In this document: one piece after another, positions 33,509 to 43,131 of the stretch
How positions within the stretch are numbered: the stretch's first letter is position 1
Layout of the letters: every line of letters starts with the position of its first letter
DNA from: Clostridia bacterium
GTDB taxonomy: Bacteria > Bacillota > Clostridia > Oscillospirales > Acutalibacteraceae
Assembly: GCA_017517865.1 (NCBI GenBank)
Contig: JAFWYB010000058.1
Location: 1 to 46,136, forward strand
Length of the DNA: 46,136 nt
Direction of reading: 5' to 3'
The notes under the pieces: generated by a model
What the model was told of the DNA's origin: nothing
Databases searched by the model: none
What the model saw: the letters and a program-made list of their open reading frames with translations, nothing else
Program-made: the position numbers and the translations under genes

Positions 33509-34813
33509 TCAATAGAAGCCGACTCCCGAAATCCATTTCCAGAGGTCGCTGAAGGATATTACTGCCATAAATATCAGAAGCAGAACAAGTCCCGCCGCAT
33601 GAATCCAGGATACGTATTTCTGCGGTATGGGCTTTCTTACAATAAGCTCTATAAGCATAAAGAACAGATGTCCGCCGTCAAGAGCAGGAATGGGAAGCAG
33701 ATTGAAAAGACCGATATTTATGGTTATCATAGCAAGGATCATAAAAAGCTGACTCCAGTCTGTGGAAATCACGCTTTCCTGGGCTATGTCTGTAATTACG
33801 GAAATAGTACCGATAGGACCTGCAAGGTCGTTAAGCCCGTACTGGCCTCTGATGAGATCAAAAAGTGAAAGGTAAACCATTCTGCCCATTGAAAGAGCAT
33901 AACCGAAGGCAGATTCTATAACGTTACCCACCTTCTTTTCTTCACCCAAAATGATGAAATCAAAAACAGTGGCCGTCATAAATTCAACGTCCTCAAAAGC
34001 TAAGGTCTCTTCCCCTCTTTTTACGGTCAGGTCGTAGATATAATCTGTATCGGCCTGAATTGCCGCCATAAGCTCCTCGCCCGTAGCAACCGAAGTGCCG
34101 TTGACAGAGGTTATTGTGTCTCCGTCCTTGAGACCCACCTTTTTGAGCTTTGCGGAAACAGAGCTTATTGAGCACTCAGGTGTATAGCTGAAATTACCGC
34201 TCGTTCTTTTGGCAAAGGGTACCTCATTGAGCTCAAGCTTCTCACCGTCACGCTTTACAACAAAATCGTATTTGCCTGAGCCGTTTCTCTGCATAAGAAA
34301 GCTGATATCGTAATCGGAAAAAACTCTCTTACCGTCTATTTTTATAATTTCGTCGCCGGCCTGAAGCTTCTGTGAGGAAACGGAGCCTTCGTAAAACTGA
34401 AGTATCTCGTTTGTACCTACAAGCTCCTCACTTGAAACAAGAAAGAAGCAGACAACAAGACCCAATATAAGATTGAATACGGCACCTGCAGAAAGAATTA
34501 TCATTCTTTTCCATATTTTCTGATTACAGTAGGCTCTTTCGTCATCACTGCTTTCAGACTCACCCTCCATAGCAACAAAGCCGCCTATAGGGAAAAGACG
34601 CAGAGCGTACTTGGTTTCCTTACCCTGCTTTTTGAGTATGGTCGGACCCATACCTATTGCAAACTCGTTGACCTTTACACCGAAAAGCTTGGCAAAAATA
34701 AAGTGACCGAATTCGTGAATGAGTATAATCAATCCGAAAAAGAGAATCGCAATTAAAATGGGAACAACGTTTGTTGCAAGTGTTGTTTTTAAGGAAAGAA
34801 GCATAAGTTCCAT
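33509..34813 (-). CDS. rseP: Site-2 intramembrane metalloprotease RseP/RasP
   Basis: 434 residues. Zinc motif HEFGH (residues 33-37) in the first membrane helix, two PDZ-like regions between about 130 and 270, and the second conserved site NLLPIPALDGGHL (about 377) with C-terminal helices. Cleaves anti-sigma factors and membrane stubs such as signal peptides or FtsL in B. subtilis. No SD lies close to the ATG: AAAGGA is about 25 bases upstream, with a small hairpin ACGGG/CCCGT in between that could bring them together. Downstream of dxr as in many bacteria. Confidence 0.94.
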   Translation of the reverse strand: MELMLLSLKTTLATNVVPILIAILFFGLIILIHEFGHFIFAKLFGVKVNEFAIGMGPTILKKQGKETKYALRLFPIGGFVAMEGESESSDDERAYCNQKIWKRMIILSAGAVFNLILGLVVCFFLVSSEELVGTNEILQFYEGSVSSQKLQAGDEIIKIDGKRVFSDYDISFLMQRNGSGKYDFVVKRDGEKLELNEVPFAKRTSGNFSYTPECSISSVSAKLKKVGLKDGDTITSVNGTSVATGEELMAAIQADTDYIYDLTVKRGEETLAFEDVEFMTATVFDFIILGEEKKVGNVIESAFGYALSMGRMVYLSLFDLIRGQYGLNDLAGPIGTISVITDIAQESVISTDWSQLFMILAMITINIGLFNLLPIPALDGGHLFFMLIELIVRKPIPQKYVSWIHAAGLVLLLIFMAVISFSDLWKWISGVGFY

Positions 34814-34850
34814 TTGCTGTGCCGACGGGTAAACCCGTTCCTTTCTGAGT

Positions 34851-35999
34851 TTATTTAACGCTGTCCTTTACAAGCTGACGGGCAATACCGTCATATTCAA
34901 AGACATCATCAAGTGTATGGTTTTTAATATCAGTGACAGCCTCCATAGCAAGCTGAACCTTGTCTGCTATTTCAAGAAAGCCTATCTCACCCTTACGGAA
35001 AAGCTCATTTGCCATTTCGTTTGCACCGTTAGCAACACAAGGATAAATTCCGCCCTTGCTTATTGCCTGACGGCAAAGCTCAAGACAACGGAAGGTGTCA
35101 TAATCGGGCTTATAGAAGGTAAGATTCTGATAATCCCACAGATTGAGCTTTTTAACGGGAGAGGGATATCTGTCGGGATAGGTAAGAGCATACTGTATGG
35201 GAATTCTCATATCAGGTACGCCGAGCTGTGCTATCACTGAATTATCATTATATTCAACAAGTGAATGTATAATGCTTTCGCGGTGAACTACTATATCCAC
35301 CTTATCGGGTGCAACATCAAAGAGCCATACCGCCTCTATAAGCTCAAGACCCTTATTCATCATTGATGCACTGTCAACGGTGATTTTTGCGCCCATTTCC
35401 CAGTTGGGGTGCTTAAGAGCCTGAGCTACGGTGACATCTTTTAGTTCGTCTTTTGTTTTGCCGAAGAAGGGTCCGCCCGATGCTGTTAATATGATTGACT
35501 TAAGCTCATCCTTTTTATTCATACCCTCAAGGCACTGAAAAATTGCGCTGTGCTCACTGTCAACGGGAAGAATTGCAACACCCTTTTCTTTGGCTTTATC
35601 CATAACGATTTTACCGCCTGCGACAAGGGTTTCCTTATTGGCAAGAGCTATATTCCTGCCCTCTTCAATAGCCGCAACAGTAGGTGCAAGACCTGCTATG
35701 CCCACTATCGAGTTAAGCACCGTATCACTGTGACCGAGCCTTGCACACTCGATAATACCCTCCTTACCCGAAAGTACCTCTGTATCGGTATCAGCTACTA
35801 GAGTACGCAAGGTCTTTGCCGCTTCCTCGTTGGAAAGGGCCGCATATTCCGGCTTATATTTTCTTATCTGCTCTTCAAGAAGCTTATAGTTACTGTCGGC
35901 AGTAAGGGCAACAACCTCATAGCCTCTCATATCAACAACATCAAGAGCCTGTGTGCCGATTGAGCCGGTTGAGCCTAATATTGTAAGTTTTTCAGTCAT
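34851..35999 (-). CDS. dxr: 1-deoxy-D-xylulose 5-phosphate reductoisomerase
   Basis: 382 residues, GAAAGGAGC before the ATG. NADPH-dependent conversion of DXP to MEP. NADPH-binding GSTGSIGTQALDVV (8-21), NKETLVAGG (about 120), metal and substrate site PVDSEHSAIFQCL (about 145) and TASGGPF (about 170). Length normal. Part of uppS-cdsA-dxr-rseP. Confidence 0.97.
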   Translation of the reverse strand: MTEKLTILGSTGSIGTQALDVVDMRGYEVVALTADSNYKLLEEQIRKYKPEYAALSNEEAAKTLRTLVADTDTEVLSGKEGIIECARLGHSDTVLNSIVGIAGLAPTVAAIEEGRNIALANKETLVAGGKIVMDKAKEKGVAILPVDSEHSAIFQCLEGMNKKDELKSIILTASGGPFFGKTKDELKDVTVAQALKHPNWEMGAKITVDSASMMNKGLELIEAVWLFDVAPDKVDIVVHRESIIHSLVEYNDNSVIAQLGVPDMRIPIQYALTYPDRYPSPVKKLNLWDYQNLTFYKPDYDTFRCLELCRQAISKGGIYPCVANGANEMANELFRKGEIGFLEIADKVQLAMEAVTDIKNHTLDDVFEYDGIARQLVKDSVK

Positions 36000-36045
36000 A
36001 AAAAGCTCCTTTCAGAGATAATAGTAAGCTAAGTTAAAATCTGCT

Positions 36046-36954
36046 TTAAGCTATAAATTCTGATGCTAATTTAAGAATGCAGTAAAGAGCGGGAGCAACA
36101 AAAATACAGCTGTCAAAACGGTCCATAATACCGCCGTGACCGGGTATAAGCTTGCTGTAATCCTTTATGCCGAAGTTACGCTTGATAACAGAGGCGGAAA
36201 GGTCACCGAGCATACTTACAAGTGAAAGTATCATTGAAATGGGAATGATTATGAGATATTTCGTTGCGCTTTCACCGAAAATAGTGTAATCGTAAAGATT
36301 TTTGCAGCCGATTGTGAAAAGGTAGAGTATAAGTACATTAAGTAAAGATGTGATAACAACACCGCCGATTGCACCCTCTATTGACTTTTTAGGGCTGATT
36401 ACGGGAGCCATTTTATGCTTGCCGAATTTAACGCCCACTATATATGCAAAGGTATCTGTAAACCATGAGCAGGAAAAAGCAAGACCGACAAAGTAAACAC
36501 CTTCTTCGTGGGTGAAGCCTTCGAACCAGTCACCGATGTTATTAAGTCTTAAAAAGCATGAAAAGGCAAAGGGAAGCGTAACAGAAGCAAAGAAGGCTGC
36601 CGATGCGTGTGTAAATAAGATATCCTTATGGAAAAACACCATAAGAGTCATAAGCAAGAGCACGTAAACACCGTAAAGTGCCTCTGTGGAAGGTAATGCT
36701 ATGCCGAAGCCCTGAGCCAATACGGTAAAAAGGCTTACGGTACAGGCAACGGTGAAAAGAATTTTACTCTTTCCGCCAACAGCTCTGATTATTTCATAGG
36801 TTGCCGTTGCGGCGAGAAGCGAGAGAATAACTGTAATAACAGGCTGAACATCAAACACTACCGCAGTAAGAAAGCCTGCAAGTGCAAGAACTATTATAGC
36901 AAAGGATATGGTTCTATCCTTTTTAAAAACTTGTTTTTTTTCAGTCTTTTCCAT
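36046..36954 (-). CDS. cdsA: Phosphatidate cytidylyltransferase CdsA
   Basis: 302 residues with about eight membrane helices. Makes CDP-diacylglycerol from phosphatidate and CTP. The family signature SMLGDLSASVIKRNFGIKD (about 242-260) followed by GHGGIMDRFDS (about 266-276) is intact. The N-terminus has a short basic cytoplasmic stretch. Between uppS and dxr, the usual order. Confidence 0.95.
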   Translation of the reverse strand: MEKTEKKQVFKKDRTISFAIIVLALAGFLTAVVFDVQPVITVILSLLAATATYEIIRAVGGKSKILFTVACTVSLFTVLAQGFGIALPSTEALYGVYVLLLMTLMVFFHKDILFTHASAAFFASVTLPFAFSCFLRLNNIGDWFEGFTHEEGVYFVGLAFSCSWFTDTFAYIVGVKFGKHKMAPVISPKKSIEGAIGGVVITSLLNVLILYLFTIGCKNLYDYTIFGESATKYLIIIPISMILSLVSMLGDLSASVIKRNFGIKDYSKLIPGHGGIMDRFDSCIFVAPALYCILKLASEFIA

Positions 36955-37003
36955 TTTGATTTTTACCTTTCGTGTTTGTTTTTATCCGTGATTGTCAAGT
37001 GAA

Positions 37004-37726
37004 TCACACTGCACCGAAGCGACGGTTTCTTCTGCCGTATTCTTCAATCGCTCTGTCGAGGTCGGCAGGGGTATAATCGGGCCAGAGCACATCGTCGATA
37101 TAAAGCTCGGCATAGGCACTCTGCCAGAGAAGATAATTTGAAAGGCGGTATTCTCCGCTGGGTCTTATGATTAAATCAGGGTCAGGCTGACCTGCAGTAT
37201 AAAGCCCCTGTGAAATCATATCCTCGGTGATATCCTCGGGTCTGATAAGACCCTGCTTTACCCTTGCGGCAATATCTTTTACCGAGTGGACTATTTCATC
37301 TCTGCCACCGTAGTTTACGGCAAGGTTGATATTTATTCTCGTTTTATCTGCGCTTTTTTCCTCAACCGTATCCATAAGCTTTATAAGGTCCTTGGGCATA
37401 CCCTCTCTTGCTCCCAGGAAGCGGATTCTGTAACCCGCCTCTTCGTTTTCGAGATATCTTTCCTGCATTTCCTCAAGATAACGTCTGAAAAGATTCATTA
37501 TAGCCGTAACCTCAAGCTTAGAGCGTTTCCAGTTTTCCGTTGAAAAAGCATAGAAGGTCACATACTCAACACCTATTTCAGCGCAGTATTCGCATATCTT
37601 TCTGAAAACCTCAGCACCTACCTTGTGTCCCTCTGTTCTGGGAAGGCCCTTCTGCTTTGCCCATCTGCCGTTTCCGTCCATAATTATGGCAATATGTTTA
37701 GGGAGATTTTCGAATTTCTTTTCCAT
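37004..37726 (-). CDS. uppS: Undecaprenyl diphosphate synthase
   Basis: 240 residues, AAGGAGAGCATAA before the ATG. Cis-prenyltransferase that makes the C55 lipid carrier. IMDGNGRWA (catalytic Asp17), GHKVGAE (about 34), TFYAFSTENWKR (about 67) and RPSGEYRLSNYLLWQSAYAE (about 186) are present. First gene of the run that ends at polA; a terminator for frr lies 31-65 bases upstream, so a promoter should lie in the short gap or transcription reads through. Confidence 0.96.
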   Translation of the reverse strand: MEKKFENLPKHIAIIMDGNGRWAKQKGLPRTEGHKVGAEVFRKICEYCAEIGVEYVTFYAFSTENWKRSKLEVTAIMNLFRRYLEEMQERYLENEEAGYRIRFLGAREGMPKDLIKLMDTVEEKSADKTRININLAVNYGGRDEIVHSVKDIAARVKQGLIRPEDITEDMISQGLYTAGQPDPDLIIRPSGEYRLSNYLLWQSAYAELYIDDVLWPDYTPADLDRAIEEYGRRNRRFGAV

Positions 37727-37756
37727 TTATGCTCTCCTTAAATCTATTTATAATAG

Positions 37757-37791
37757 GCAAAAAGGGACTGTATGGATTACAGTCCTCTTTT
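37757..37791 (-). terminator. Terminator after frr
   Basis: Minus strand GGACTGTA (37785-37778), loop ATCCA, TACAGTCC (37772-37765) then CTTTTTGCC. A T-run on the other strand too (CTCTTTTTT), so it could act in both directions. Confidence 0.75.
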
Positions 37792-37800
37792 TTAATTTAG

Positions 37801-38355
37801 TTAGATTTCCATGATTTCCTTCTGCTTTGCTTCGGAAATTACGTCGATATCTTTGATTGCGTTATCGGTAATCTTCTGGATTTCCTTTTCGCCGTCCTTA
37901 AGGTCGTCCTCTGTGATTTCTGATGCCTTCTTCATAGCCTTGAGCTTTTCAATACAGTCGCGGCGGATTGAACGGGCAGCAACCTTTGAGTTTTCGGCTA
38001 TCTTCTGAATATCCTTTACAAGCTCCTTACGTCTGTCCTCTGTGAGAGGAGGGAAGGTAAGTCTGATAACAGAACCGTCATTCTGAGGATTGATGCCGAT
38101 ATCTGAGGTCTGAATAGCCTTTTCGATTGCCTTGAGCACTGATTTATCCCAGGGCTGAATTGTGAGCACTCTTGCCTCTGTTGCTGACACTGAAGCGAGC
38201 TGATTGATAGGAGTCATTGAGCCGTAGTAGTCAACAGTCACCTTGTCGAGAATCTGGGGATTCGCTCTGCCGGCACGGATTGCACCGTATTCTGACTGAA
38301 GGGCGTGAATTGTTTTGCCCATCTTTGTTTTTGCGGTTTCAAATACTGTCTTCAT
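37801..38355 (-). CDS. frr: Ribosome recycling factor
   Basis: 184 residues, GAGGACTAAATC before the ATG. Three-helix bundle plus small domain that splits post-termination ribosomes with EF-G. GAIRAGRANPQILDKVTVDYYGS (start about 25; GRANP is the family mark) and the C-terminal DLKDGEKEIQKITDNAIKDID helix are typical. Downstream of pyrH with 35 bases between them, the usual pyrH-frr pair. Confidence 0.97.
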   Translation of the reverse strand: MKTVFETAKTKMGKTIHALQSEYGAIRAGRANPQILDKVTVDYYGSMTPINQLASVSATEARVLTIQPWDKSVLKAIEKAIQTSDIGINPQNDGSVIRLTFPPLTEDRRKELVKDIQKIAENSKVAARSIRRDCIEKLKAMKKASEITEDDLKDGEKEIQKITDNAIKDIDVISEAKQKEIMEI

Positions 38356-38390
38356 GATTTAGTCCTCTTTTCTATGTATTTTTTGTTTGA

Positions 38391-39098
38391 TTATTCTTTA
38401 ACAACAGTGCCTATATTTTCGCCCTTGAGAGCCCTTACAATATTCTGAGGGTCATCAAGATTGAAAACAAGAATGGCAATATTATTATCTCTGCAAAGTG
38501 ATGCAGCAGTGCTATCCATAACCTTGAGGCCCTTTGAAAGAACCTCAGAGTGGGTAAGCTCATCATATTTTACCGCATCGGCAAATTTGTTGGGGTCCTT
38601 ATCGTAAACGCCGTCAACATTTGTTGCCTTGAAGATGATTTCAGCGTCAATCTCTGCTGCTCTGAGAGCTGCTGCGGTATCGGTTGAGAAGAAGGGGTTA
38701 CCTGTGCCGCAGCCGAAAATAACAACCTTACCTGCCTCAAGATATTCAACAGCCTTTGACTTTGTGAAAATTTCGGCAACCTGGGGCATCTGAAGCGCTG
38801 TAAGCACCTTGGCATCAACACCGAGCTGAATAAGGGTATCCTGAAGAGCAAGTGAGTTGATTGCAGTTGCAAGCATTCCCATCTGGTCAGCTCTGGGTCT
38901 GTCCATTTCGCCGCTTGAGCGTCCGCGCCAGAAATTGCCGCCGCCTACAACGATGCCTACCTGAGTTCCCATATCGACGCATTCCTTAATAACCTTGCAC
39001 ACGGTTGTTACAACGTCAAAATCGAGTCCTTTTCCTGCCTCGCCTGCAAGAACCTCGCCGCTGAGCTTGAGAAGAATTCTTTTATATTTACTCTGCAT
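38391..39098 (-). CDS. pyrH: Uridylate kinase
   Basis: 235 residues, GGAGGATACTCAAT before the ATG. UMP kinase of the amino-acid-kinase fold. [13 protein letters not shown] (7-19), [10 protein letters not shown] (about 50), [21 protein letters not shown] (starts about 66) and the C-terminal Thr/Asp-rich GVYDKDPNK (about 164) are diagnostic. No promoter of good quality was found in the 84-bp gap to its right. Confidence 0.97.
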   Translation of the reverse strand: MQSKYKRILLKLSGEVLAGEAGKGLDFDVVTTVCKVIKECVDMGTQVGIVVGGGNFWRGRSSGEMDRPRADQMGMLATAINSLALQDTLIQLGVDAKVLTALQMPQVAEIFTKSKAVEYLEAGKVVIFGCGTGNPFFSTDTAAALRAAEIDAEIIFKATNVDGVYDKDPNKFADAVKYDELTHSEVLSKGLKVMDSTAASLCRDNNIAILVFNLDDPQNIVRALKGENIGTVVKE

Positions 39099-39182
39099 AT
39101 TGAGTATCCTCCGTATTTATTTTTCTTGACTTCTATTTTACTAAATATCCGTCAAAGTGTAAAGCCTTTTTGCGCTTTTTCT

Positions 39183-40538
39183 TTATATAATTTTATTGTT
39201 TTCGTATTTTTCCGATGCTGAAACGCTTTCAAAGCGGATAATCTCAAGGCCCTTAACATTTTCAGCATAAAGTCCGTGAGCATAGCTGTCACATAGTGTA
39301 CCGAATTTTGCCGAGCTTTTTTCTATTGTTACATTCTCGGCATTTTTTATATAGAAGCAGGAATTTTCACTATCCATAATGCCCACATCAATACCGGGTC
39401 TGAGGTCGTAAATGCCGCAATTCCACTTTGAGGTTTTTGTAAGCTCAACGCTTACTCTTTCAAAGGTCACATTCTCAATCATATTGTCCTCGGTACCGTG
39501 TACCAGTACACCGTTTTCACCCTTACAGGTAACGTTGAAGAAGCGTACATTCTTTATGTGGCCGCACTTTGTATTGGTGTCACGGCGGAAGGCGGTAATA
39601 GCTATGGGCTCTGCACTGCCCCACCAATCGGGACAGAAGCGTCTTGTTTCAATAATGATGTTGCTGAAGGATACATTTTCAACGTTGCCGCCGTCACGTA
39701 TCTGTATTGAAAGACCTCTGTTTGACTTTGAAATCACACAGGAATCAACAATTACATTTCTGAAATTGCCCACACCCTCGGTGCCGATTTTGATTGCGGC
39801 TGAGGTCGAGGTAAGAGTACAACCGCTGATAAGAATGTTTTCGGTAGGTCCGTATTCACTGTTGCCCTTTGAAGCCTTAAGGCAGATACAGTCATCGGCG
39901 CAGGTAACGTGACAGCCGATAATTCTTACGTTTGAGCAGTGGTCAGGGTCAATACCGTCACTGTTTGCAACGTCGAGCGGGTTAAGAATACGGATATGTG
40001 AAATAAGCACATCGTCACAGCCTGCAGGATGGAGAGTCCAGAAGGGTGCATCCTTGATTTTGACATCCTTAACAGTGATGTGGTTACTGTTTTCGATATA
40101 AATGGTAGTCGGGCGGGGGTAGAAATTACCCGTTACGTAGTATTGGTCTTTTCTTTCAACAAAGGCATAGCAGTTGGCATCAATAACACCTTCGCCGCTG
40201 ATTGTTGCCCCGTTTGCGCCGTAGCCGTAAATGAATGCAAAGGAGGGCTTGCCCGTTACGGGATTACCCACAAGGGCGGTTTTCGGATCGTTGATGGTTT
40301 CGCAGGGTCTGATATAGGAATTTATATCACTGCTTGCCTTGATTGTTGCACCCTTCTGAAGATGAAGCTCAACATTTTCACGAAGCTGAATCGAGTGGCT
40401 GTAATAGTTGCCGCTTTCCAGCACAACCCTTCCGCCGCCGTTTTTTGCACATTCATCAATAGCCTTCTGTATAGCACAGCCGTCATCGGTTACACCGTCT
40501 GCAAGTGCACCGTATTTTTTTACGTTATATAAAATCAT
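39183..40538 (-). CDS. GH28-family polygalacturonase-like right-handed beta-helix enzyme, cytoplasmic
   Basis: 451 residues from the ATG at 40538-40536, with AAGGAG seven bases upstream; a longer frame adds 17 non-homologous residues. N-terminal YNVKKYGALADGVTDD is the usual pectin-lyase-fold start. Catalytic region: NSDGIDP (192-198) and ADDCICLK (214-221), then IQIRDGG for the RIK site; the usual GHG is not seen. It has no signal peptide, so it likely works on imported oligogalacturonides or related uronides inside the cell. Located 65 bases after pcrA, with a GC-rich spacer; no sugar transporter or uronate pathway gene is nearby. Substrate inferred from family only. Confidence 0.88.
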   Translation of the reverse strand: MILYNVKKYGALADGVTDDGCAIQKAIDECAKNGGGRVVLESGNYYSHSIQLRENVELHLQKGATIKASSDINSYIRPCETINDPKTALVGNPVTGKPSFAFIYGYGANGATISGEGVIDANCYAFVERKDQYYVTGNFYPRPTTIYIENSNHITVKDVKIKDAPFWTLHPAGCDDVLISHIRILNPLDVANSDGIDPDHCSNVRIIGCHVTCADDCICLKASKGNSEYGPTENILISGCTLTSTSAAIKIGTEGVGNFRNVIVDSCVISKSNRGLSIQIRDGGNVENVSFSNIIIETRRFCPDWWGSAEPIAITAFRRDTNTKCGHIKNVRFFNVTCKGENGVLVHGTEDNMIENVTFERVSVELTKTSKWNCGIYDLRPGIDVGIMDSENSCFYIKNAENVTIEKSSAKFGTLCDSYAHGLYAENVKGLEIIRFESVSASEKYENNKII

Positions 40539-40603
40539 GGTAATACTCCTTATTGCTGTATTTTTGTAATCGCGGACCGCCGAGGGCATCGGACACTGCA
40601 GGA

Positions 40604-43000
40604 CTATATTTTCTCGAGCTTAGCATAGTTAGCCATAAGTTTCTTTGTACCGGCTGTTTCAAAGGCAATTTCAAGCATGGAGTCGTTACCCATAGGCTTT
40701 GAAGAAACAATTACACCCTTGCCGAAAACCTTATGTCTTATGCTGTCGCCCGCACTGAAGGAAACCTTCGGCGCTTCGGCAGCACTCTTTACCGCTGCTC
40801 TCTGCTTTGACAGATAGCCGTTGCCCGAATAAACCTGACGGGAATCGTCTCTTTCATAGTCACCTCTGACAAGCTGCTCAAAGGACATTCTCGAGCTTTG
40901 TGTTCTGCCTGTTTTTTCCGTAAGGGCATCGGGTATTTCAACAATAAAGCGCGAGGGAATATTTCTCGACGTGGTACCGAAAAGCATTCTTGTCTGTGCG
41001 TGGGAAAGGTAAAGATTTTTCTTTGCTCTTGTAATACCTACATAAGCAAGTCGTCTTTCCTCCTCGATATCCTCGGTAGAATACATACTCTGAACACCGG
41101 GGAATATGCCTTCCTCCATACCGGGAATAAATACAACGGGGAACTCGAGGCCCTTAGCCGAGTGGATTGTCATAAGCACAACCGCATCGGTCTGAGCGTT
41201 ATAATTATCAATGTCGGTCATAAGAGCAACTTCCTCAAGGAAGCCTGAAAGAGTTGCTCCCTCATTTTCCTTCTCGTAGGTCATAAGGTTGGAGATAAGC
41301 TCGTTAATATTTTCTTCTCTTTCGGCGCCCTTTTCCTTATCGAGTCTGAGATGAGGTATATATTCAGTCTTTTCAAGCACTTTTTTGAAAAGCTCCTCAA
41401 GAGGTACCTTGTCAACATACTGCCTTAAGCTCTCAATTAGCTCACAGAATTCCTGAAGCTTTTTCGCGCTTCTTCTGAGTGCCTCGTACTCGTCGGCGTG
41501 GCTGAGCACATCGAAAAGAGTCACTCCGATACCCGATGCAATTTCAGCCGCCTTATTGATTGTTGTGTCGCCTATTCCCCTCTTGGGTACGTTGACAATA
41601 CGGCGAAGACGGATGTTGTCGCCCGGGTTGTTAAGTACGGTAAGATAGGAAATGGCATCTTTGATTTCAAGTCTGTCATAGAAGCGGTTACCGCCGATAA
41701 TACGGTAAGGAATACCCGCCTTGACGAGGGTTCTTTCTATGGCGTTGGACTGGGCGTTCATTCTGTAAAGCACAGCGTGGTCGCTGAAGACGTATTTACC
41801 GGAGCTGACGTTTTCTTCTATGGTATCAGCCACAAAGCGAGCCTCATCTCCCTCGTCATAAGCGTTGTTTATAACAACCTTATCTCCGCCGCCGTTTGCG
41901 GTCCAGAGATTTTTGCCCTTACGCTTTTTGTTGTTTGAGATAACCTCATTGGCAACATCAAGAATGGTTTGTGTTGAACGGTAATTCTGCTCAAGACGGA
42001 TGATGCTTGATTCCGCATAGCGATGCTCAAAGGAAAGGATATTTTCGATAGTTGCACCTCTGAAGCGGTAAATACTCTGGTCGTCATCACCGACAACACA
42101 GATGTTTCTGTGACCTGCCGCAAGAAGCTCTGTAAGCTTATACTGTGCGTGGTTGGTATCCTGATACTCGTCAACCATAATGTATCTGAACTTTCTCTGA
42201 TAATACTCTCTGATTTCCTGATTCTGCTCTAAAAGCTTAACGGTATTGAAGATAATATCGTCAAAATCCATAGCGTCGCTGTTTTTAAGTTCCTTCTGGT
42301 ACATAGCGTAAACCTTGGCAATCTGACTCTTTCTCGCGTCCTTGCCCTTTGCCGCATCCTCGGCATAACGGTCGGGAGAAATCATTGAATCCTTGGCGTT
42401 ACTTATTTCGTTGATTATAGTCTTATATGAAAGGTTACCCTCACTTATACCGAGCTGACGCTGGCACTCCTTAACAAGGCGTTTTGAGTCGTCGGCATCG
42501 TAAATGGTAAAGCTCTTGCTGTAGCCTAAAACCTCACCGTCACGGCGAAGAATCTTTACACAGCTTGAATGAAAGGTGGAAGCCCATATATCGGCCGCAT
42601 CCTTCTGACCGAGCATTTTTTCAAGCCTTTCCTTAAGCTCGTTTGCCGCTTTGTTTGTAAAGGTAATGGCAAGAATCTGCCAGGGTCTTGCAGGCTCATC
42701 AATGAGCAGGTCCTCTATGTCGAAGAATTTATCCTCGTCGCCTGCAAGGTAAGCCTTCATATTGGCTATATCTCTTTCGGTGGGCTCAAAATCAACCCTC
42801 TTACTCTCGTAGGCGTTGCCGTATTTTACGATATTTGCGATACGGTTAACGAGCACCGTGGTCTTGCCGCTTCCCGCACCTGCCAAGATAAGCACAGGAC
42901 CCTTCACCTGAAATATAGCCTGCTTCTGCTTATCGTTCATATTTTTAAAATCTTTTTCAATTATCTGCTTTCTTAAGTCAAAAAATTCTTTTGTAGCCAT
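40604..43000 (-). CDS. pcrA: UvrD/Rep-family DNA helicase PcrA
   Basis: 798 residues. SF1A 3'-5' helicase for repair and rolling-circle replication. Walker A GAGSGKTT (41-48), DEYQDTNHAQY (motif II), GDDDQSIYRFRGA (motif III), QNYRST (motif IV), TIHSAKGLEFPVVF (motif V) and VGITRAKKNLYL (motif VI). The C-terminal Tudor-like segment (about 750-798; GDSIRHKVFGKGVI) marks PcrA, used to bind RNA polymerase. A segment of about 30 residues between motifs Ia and Ib (YESKRVDFEPTERDIANMKA and following) looks like an insertion seen in clostridial PcrA. AGAGGTAAAAA before the ATG. Confidence 0.96.
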   Translation of the reverse strand: MATKEFFDLRKQIIEKDFKNMNDKQKQAIFQVKGPVLILAGAGSGKTTVLVNRIANIVKYGNAYESKRVDFEPTERDIANMKAYLAGDEDKFFDIEDLLIDEPARPWQILAITFTNKAANELKERLEKMLGQKDAADIWASTFHSSCVKILRRDGEVLGYSKSFTIYDADDSKRLVKECQRQLGISEGNLSYKTIINEISNAKDSMISPDRYAEDAAKGKDARKSQIAKVYAMYQKELKNSDAMDFDDIIFNTVKLLEQNQEIREYYQRKFRYIMVDEYQDTNHAQYKLTELLAAGHRNICVVGDDDQSIYRFRGATIENILSFEHRYAESSIIRLEQNYRSTQTILDVANEVISNNKKRKGKNLWTANGGGDKVVINNAYDEGDEARFVADTIEENVSSGKYVFSDHAVLYRMNAQSNAIERTLVKAGIPYRIIGGNRFYDRLEIKDAISYLTVLNNPGDNIRLRRIVNVPKRGIGDTTINKAAEIASGIGVTLFDVLSHADEYEALRRSAKKLQEFCELIESLRQYVDKVPLEELFKKVLEKTEYIPHLRLDKEKGAEREENINELISNLMTYEKENEGATLSGFLEEVALMTDIDNYNAQTDAVVLMTIHSAKGLEFPVVFIPGMEEGIFPGVQSMYSTEDIEEERRLAYVGITRAKKNLYLSHAQTRMLFGTTSRNIPSRFIVEIPDALTEKTGRTQSSRMSFEQLVRGDYERDDSRQVYSGNGYLSKQRAAVKSAAEAPKVSFSAGDSIRHKVFGKGVIVSSKPMGNDSMLEIAFETAGTKKLMANYAKLEKI

Positions 43001-43037
43001 TTTTTACCTCTTTGCATTTTACTGTACATTCTTTTTA

Positions 43038-43066
43038 ATTTTACATTAAAAGATAAAAAAATACAA
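43038..43066 (-). promoter_or_regulatory. Promoter of pcrA
   Basis: Minus strand -35 TTGTAT (43066-43061), 17-bp spacer, -10 TAAAAT (43043-43038), about 40 bases upstream of pcrA. Confidence 0.6.
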
Positions 43067-43090
43067 CTGTATTTTATAAATTAAGGCATA

Positions 43091-43120
43091 AAAAATACGC
43101 CCGTAAAATCGGGCGTATTT
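43091..43120 (-). terminator. Terminator of the secreted protein gene
   Basis: Minus strand AAATACGCCCG (43120-43110), loop ATTTTA, CGGGCGTATTT (43103-43093) then TTTATGCC: an 11-bp perfect stem. It separates the secreted-protein gene from pcrA. Confidence 0.9.
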
Positions 43121-43131
43121 ACTATAAAGCT

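Noticed and set aside
40565-40603. GC-rich spacer with CCGA/TCGG between pcrA and the GH28 gene
   Set aside because: Only a 4-bp stem and no T-run; too weak for a terminator and a single occurrence in the window.
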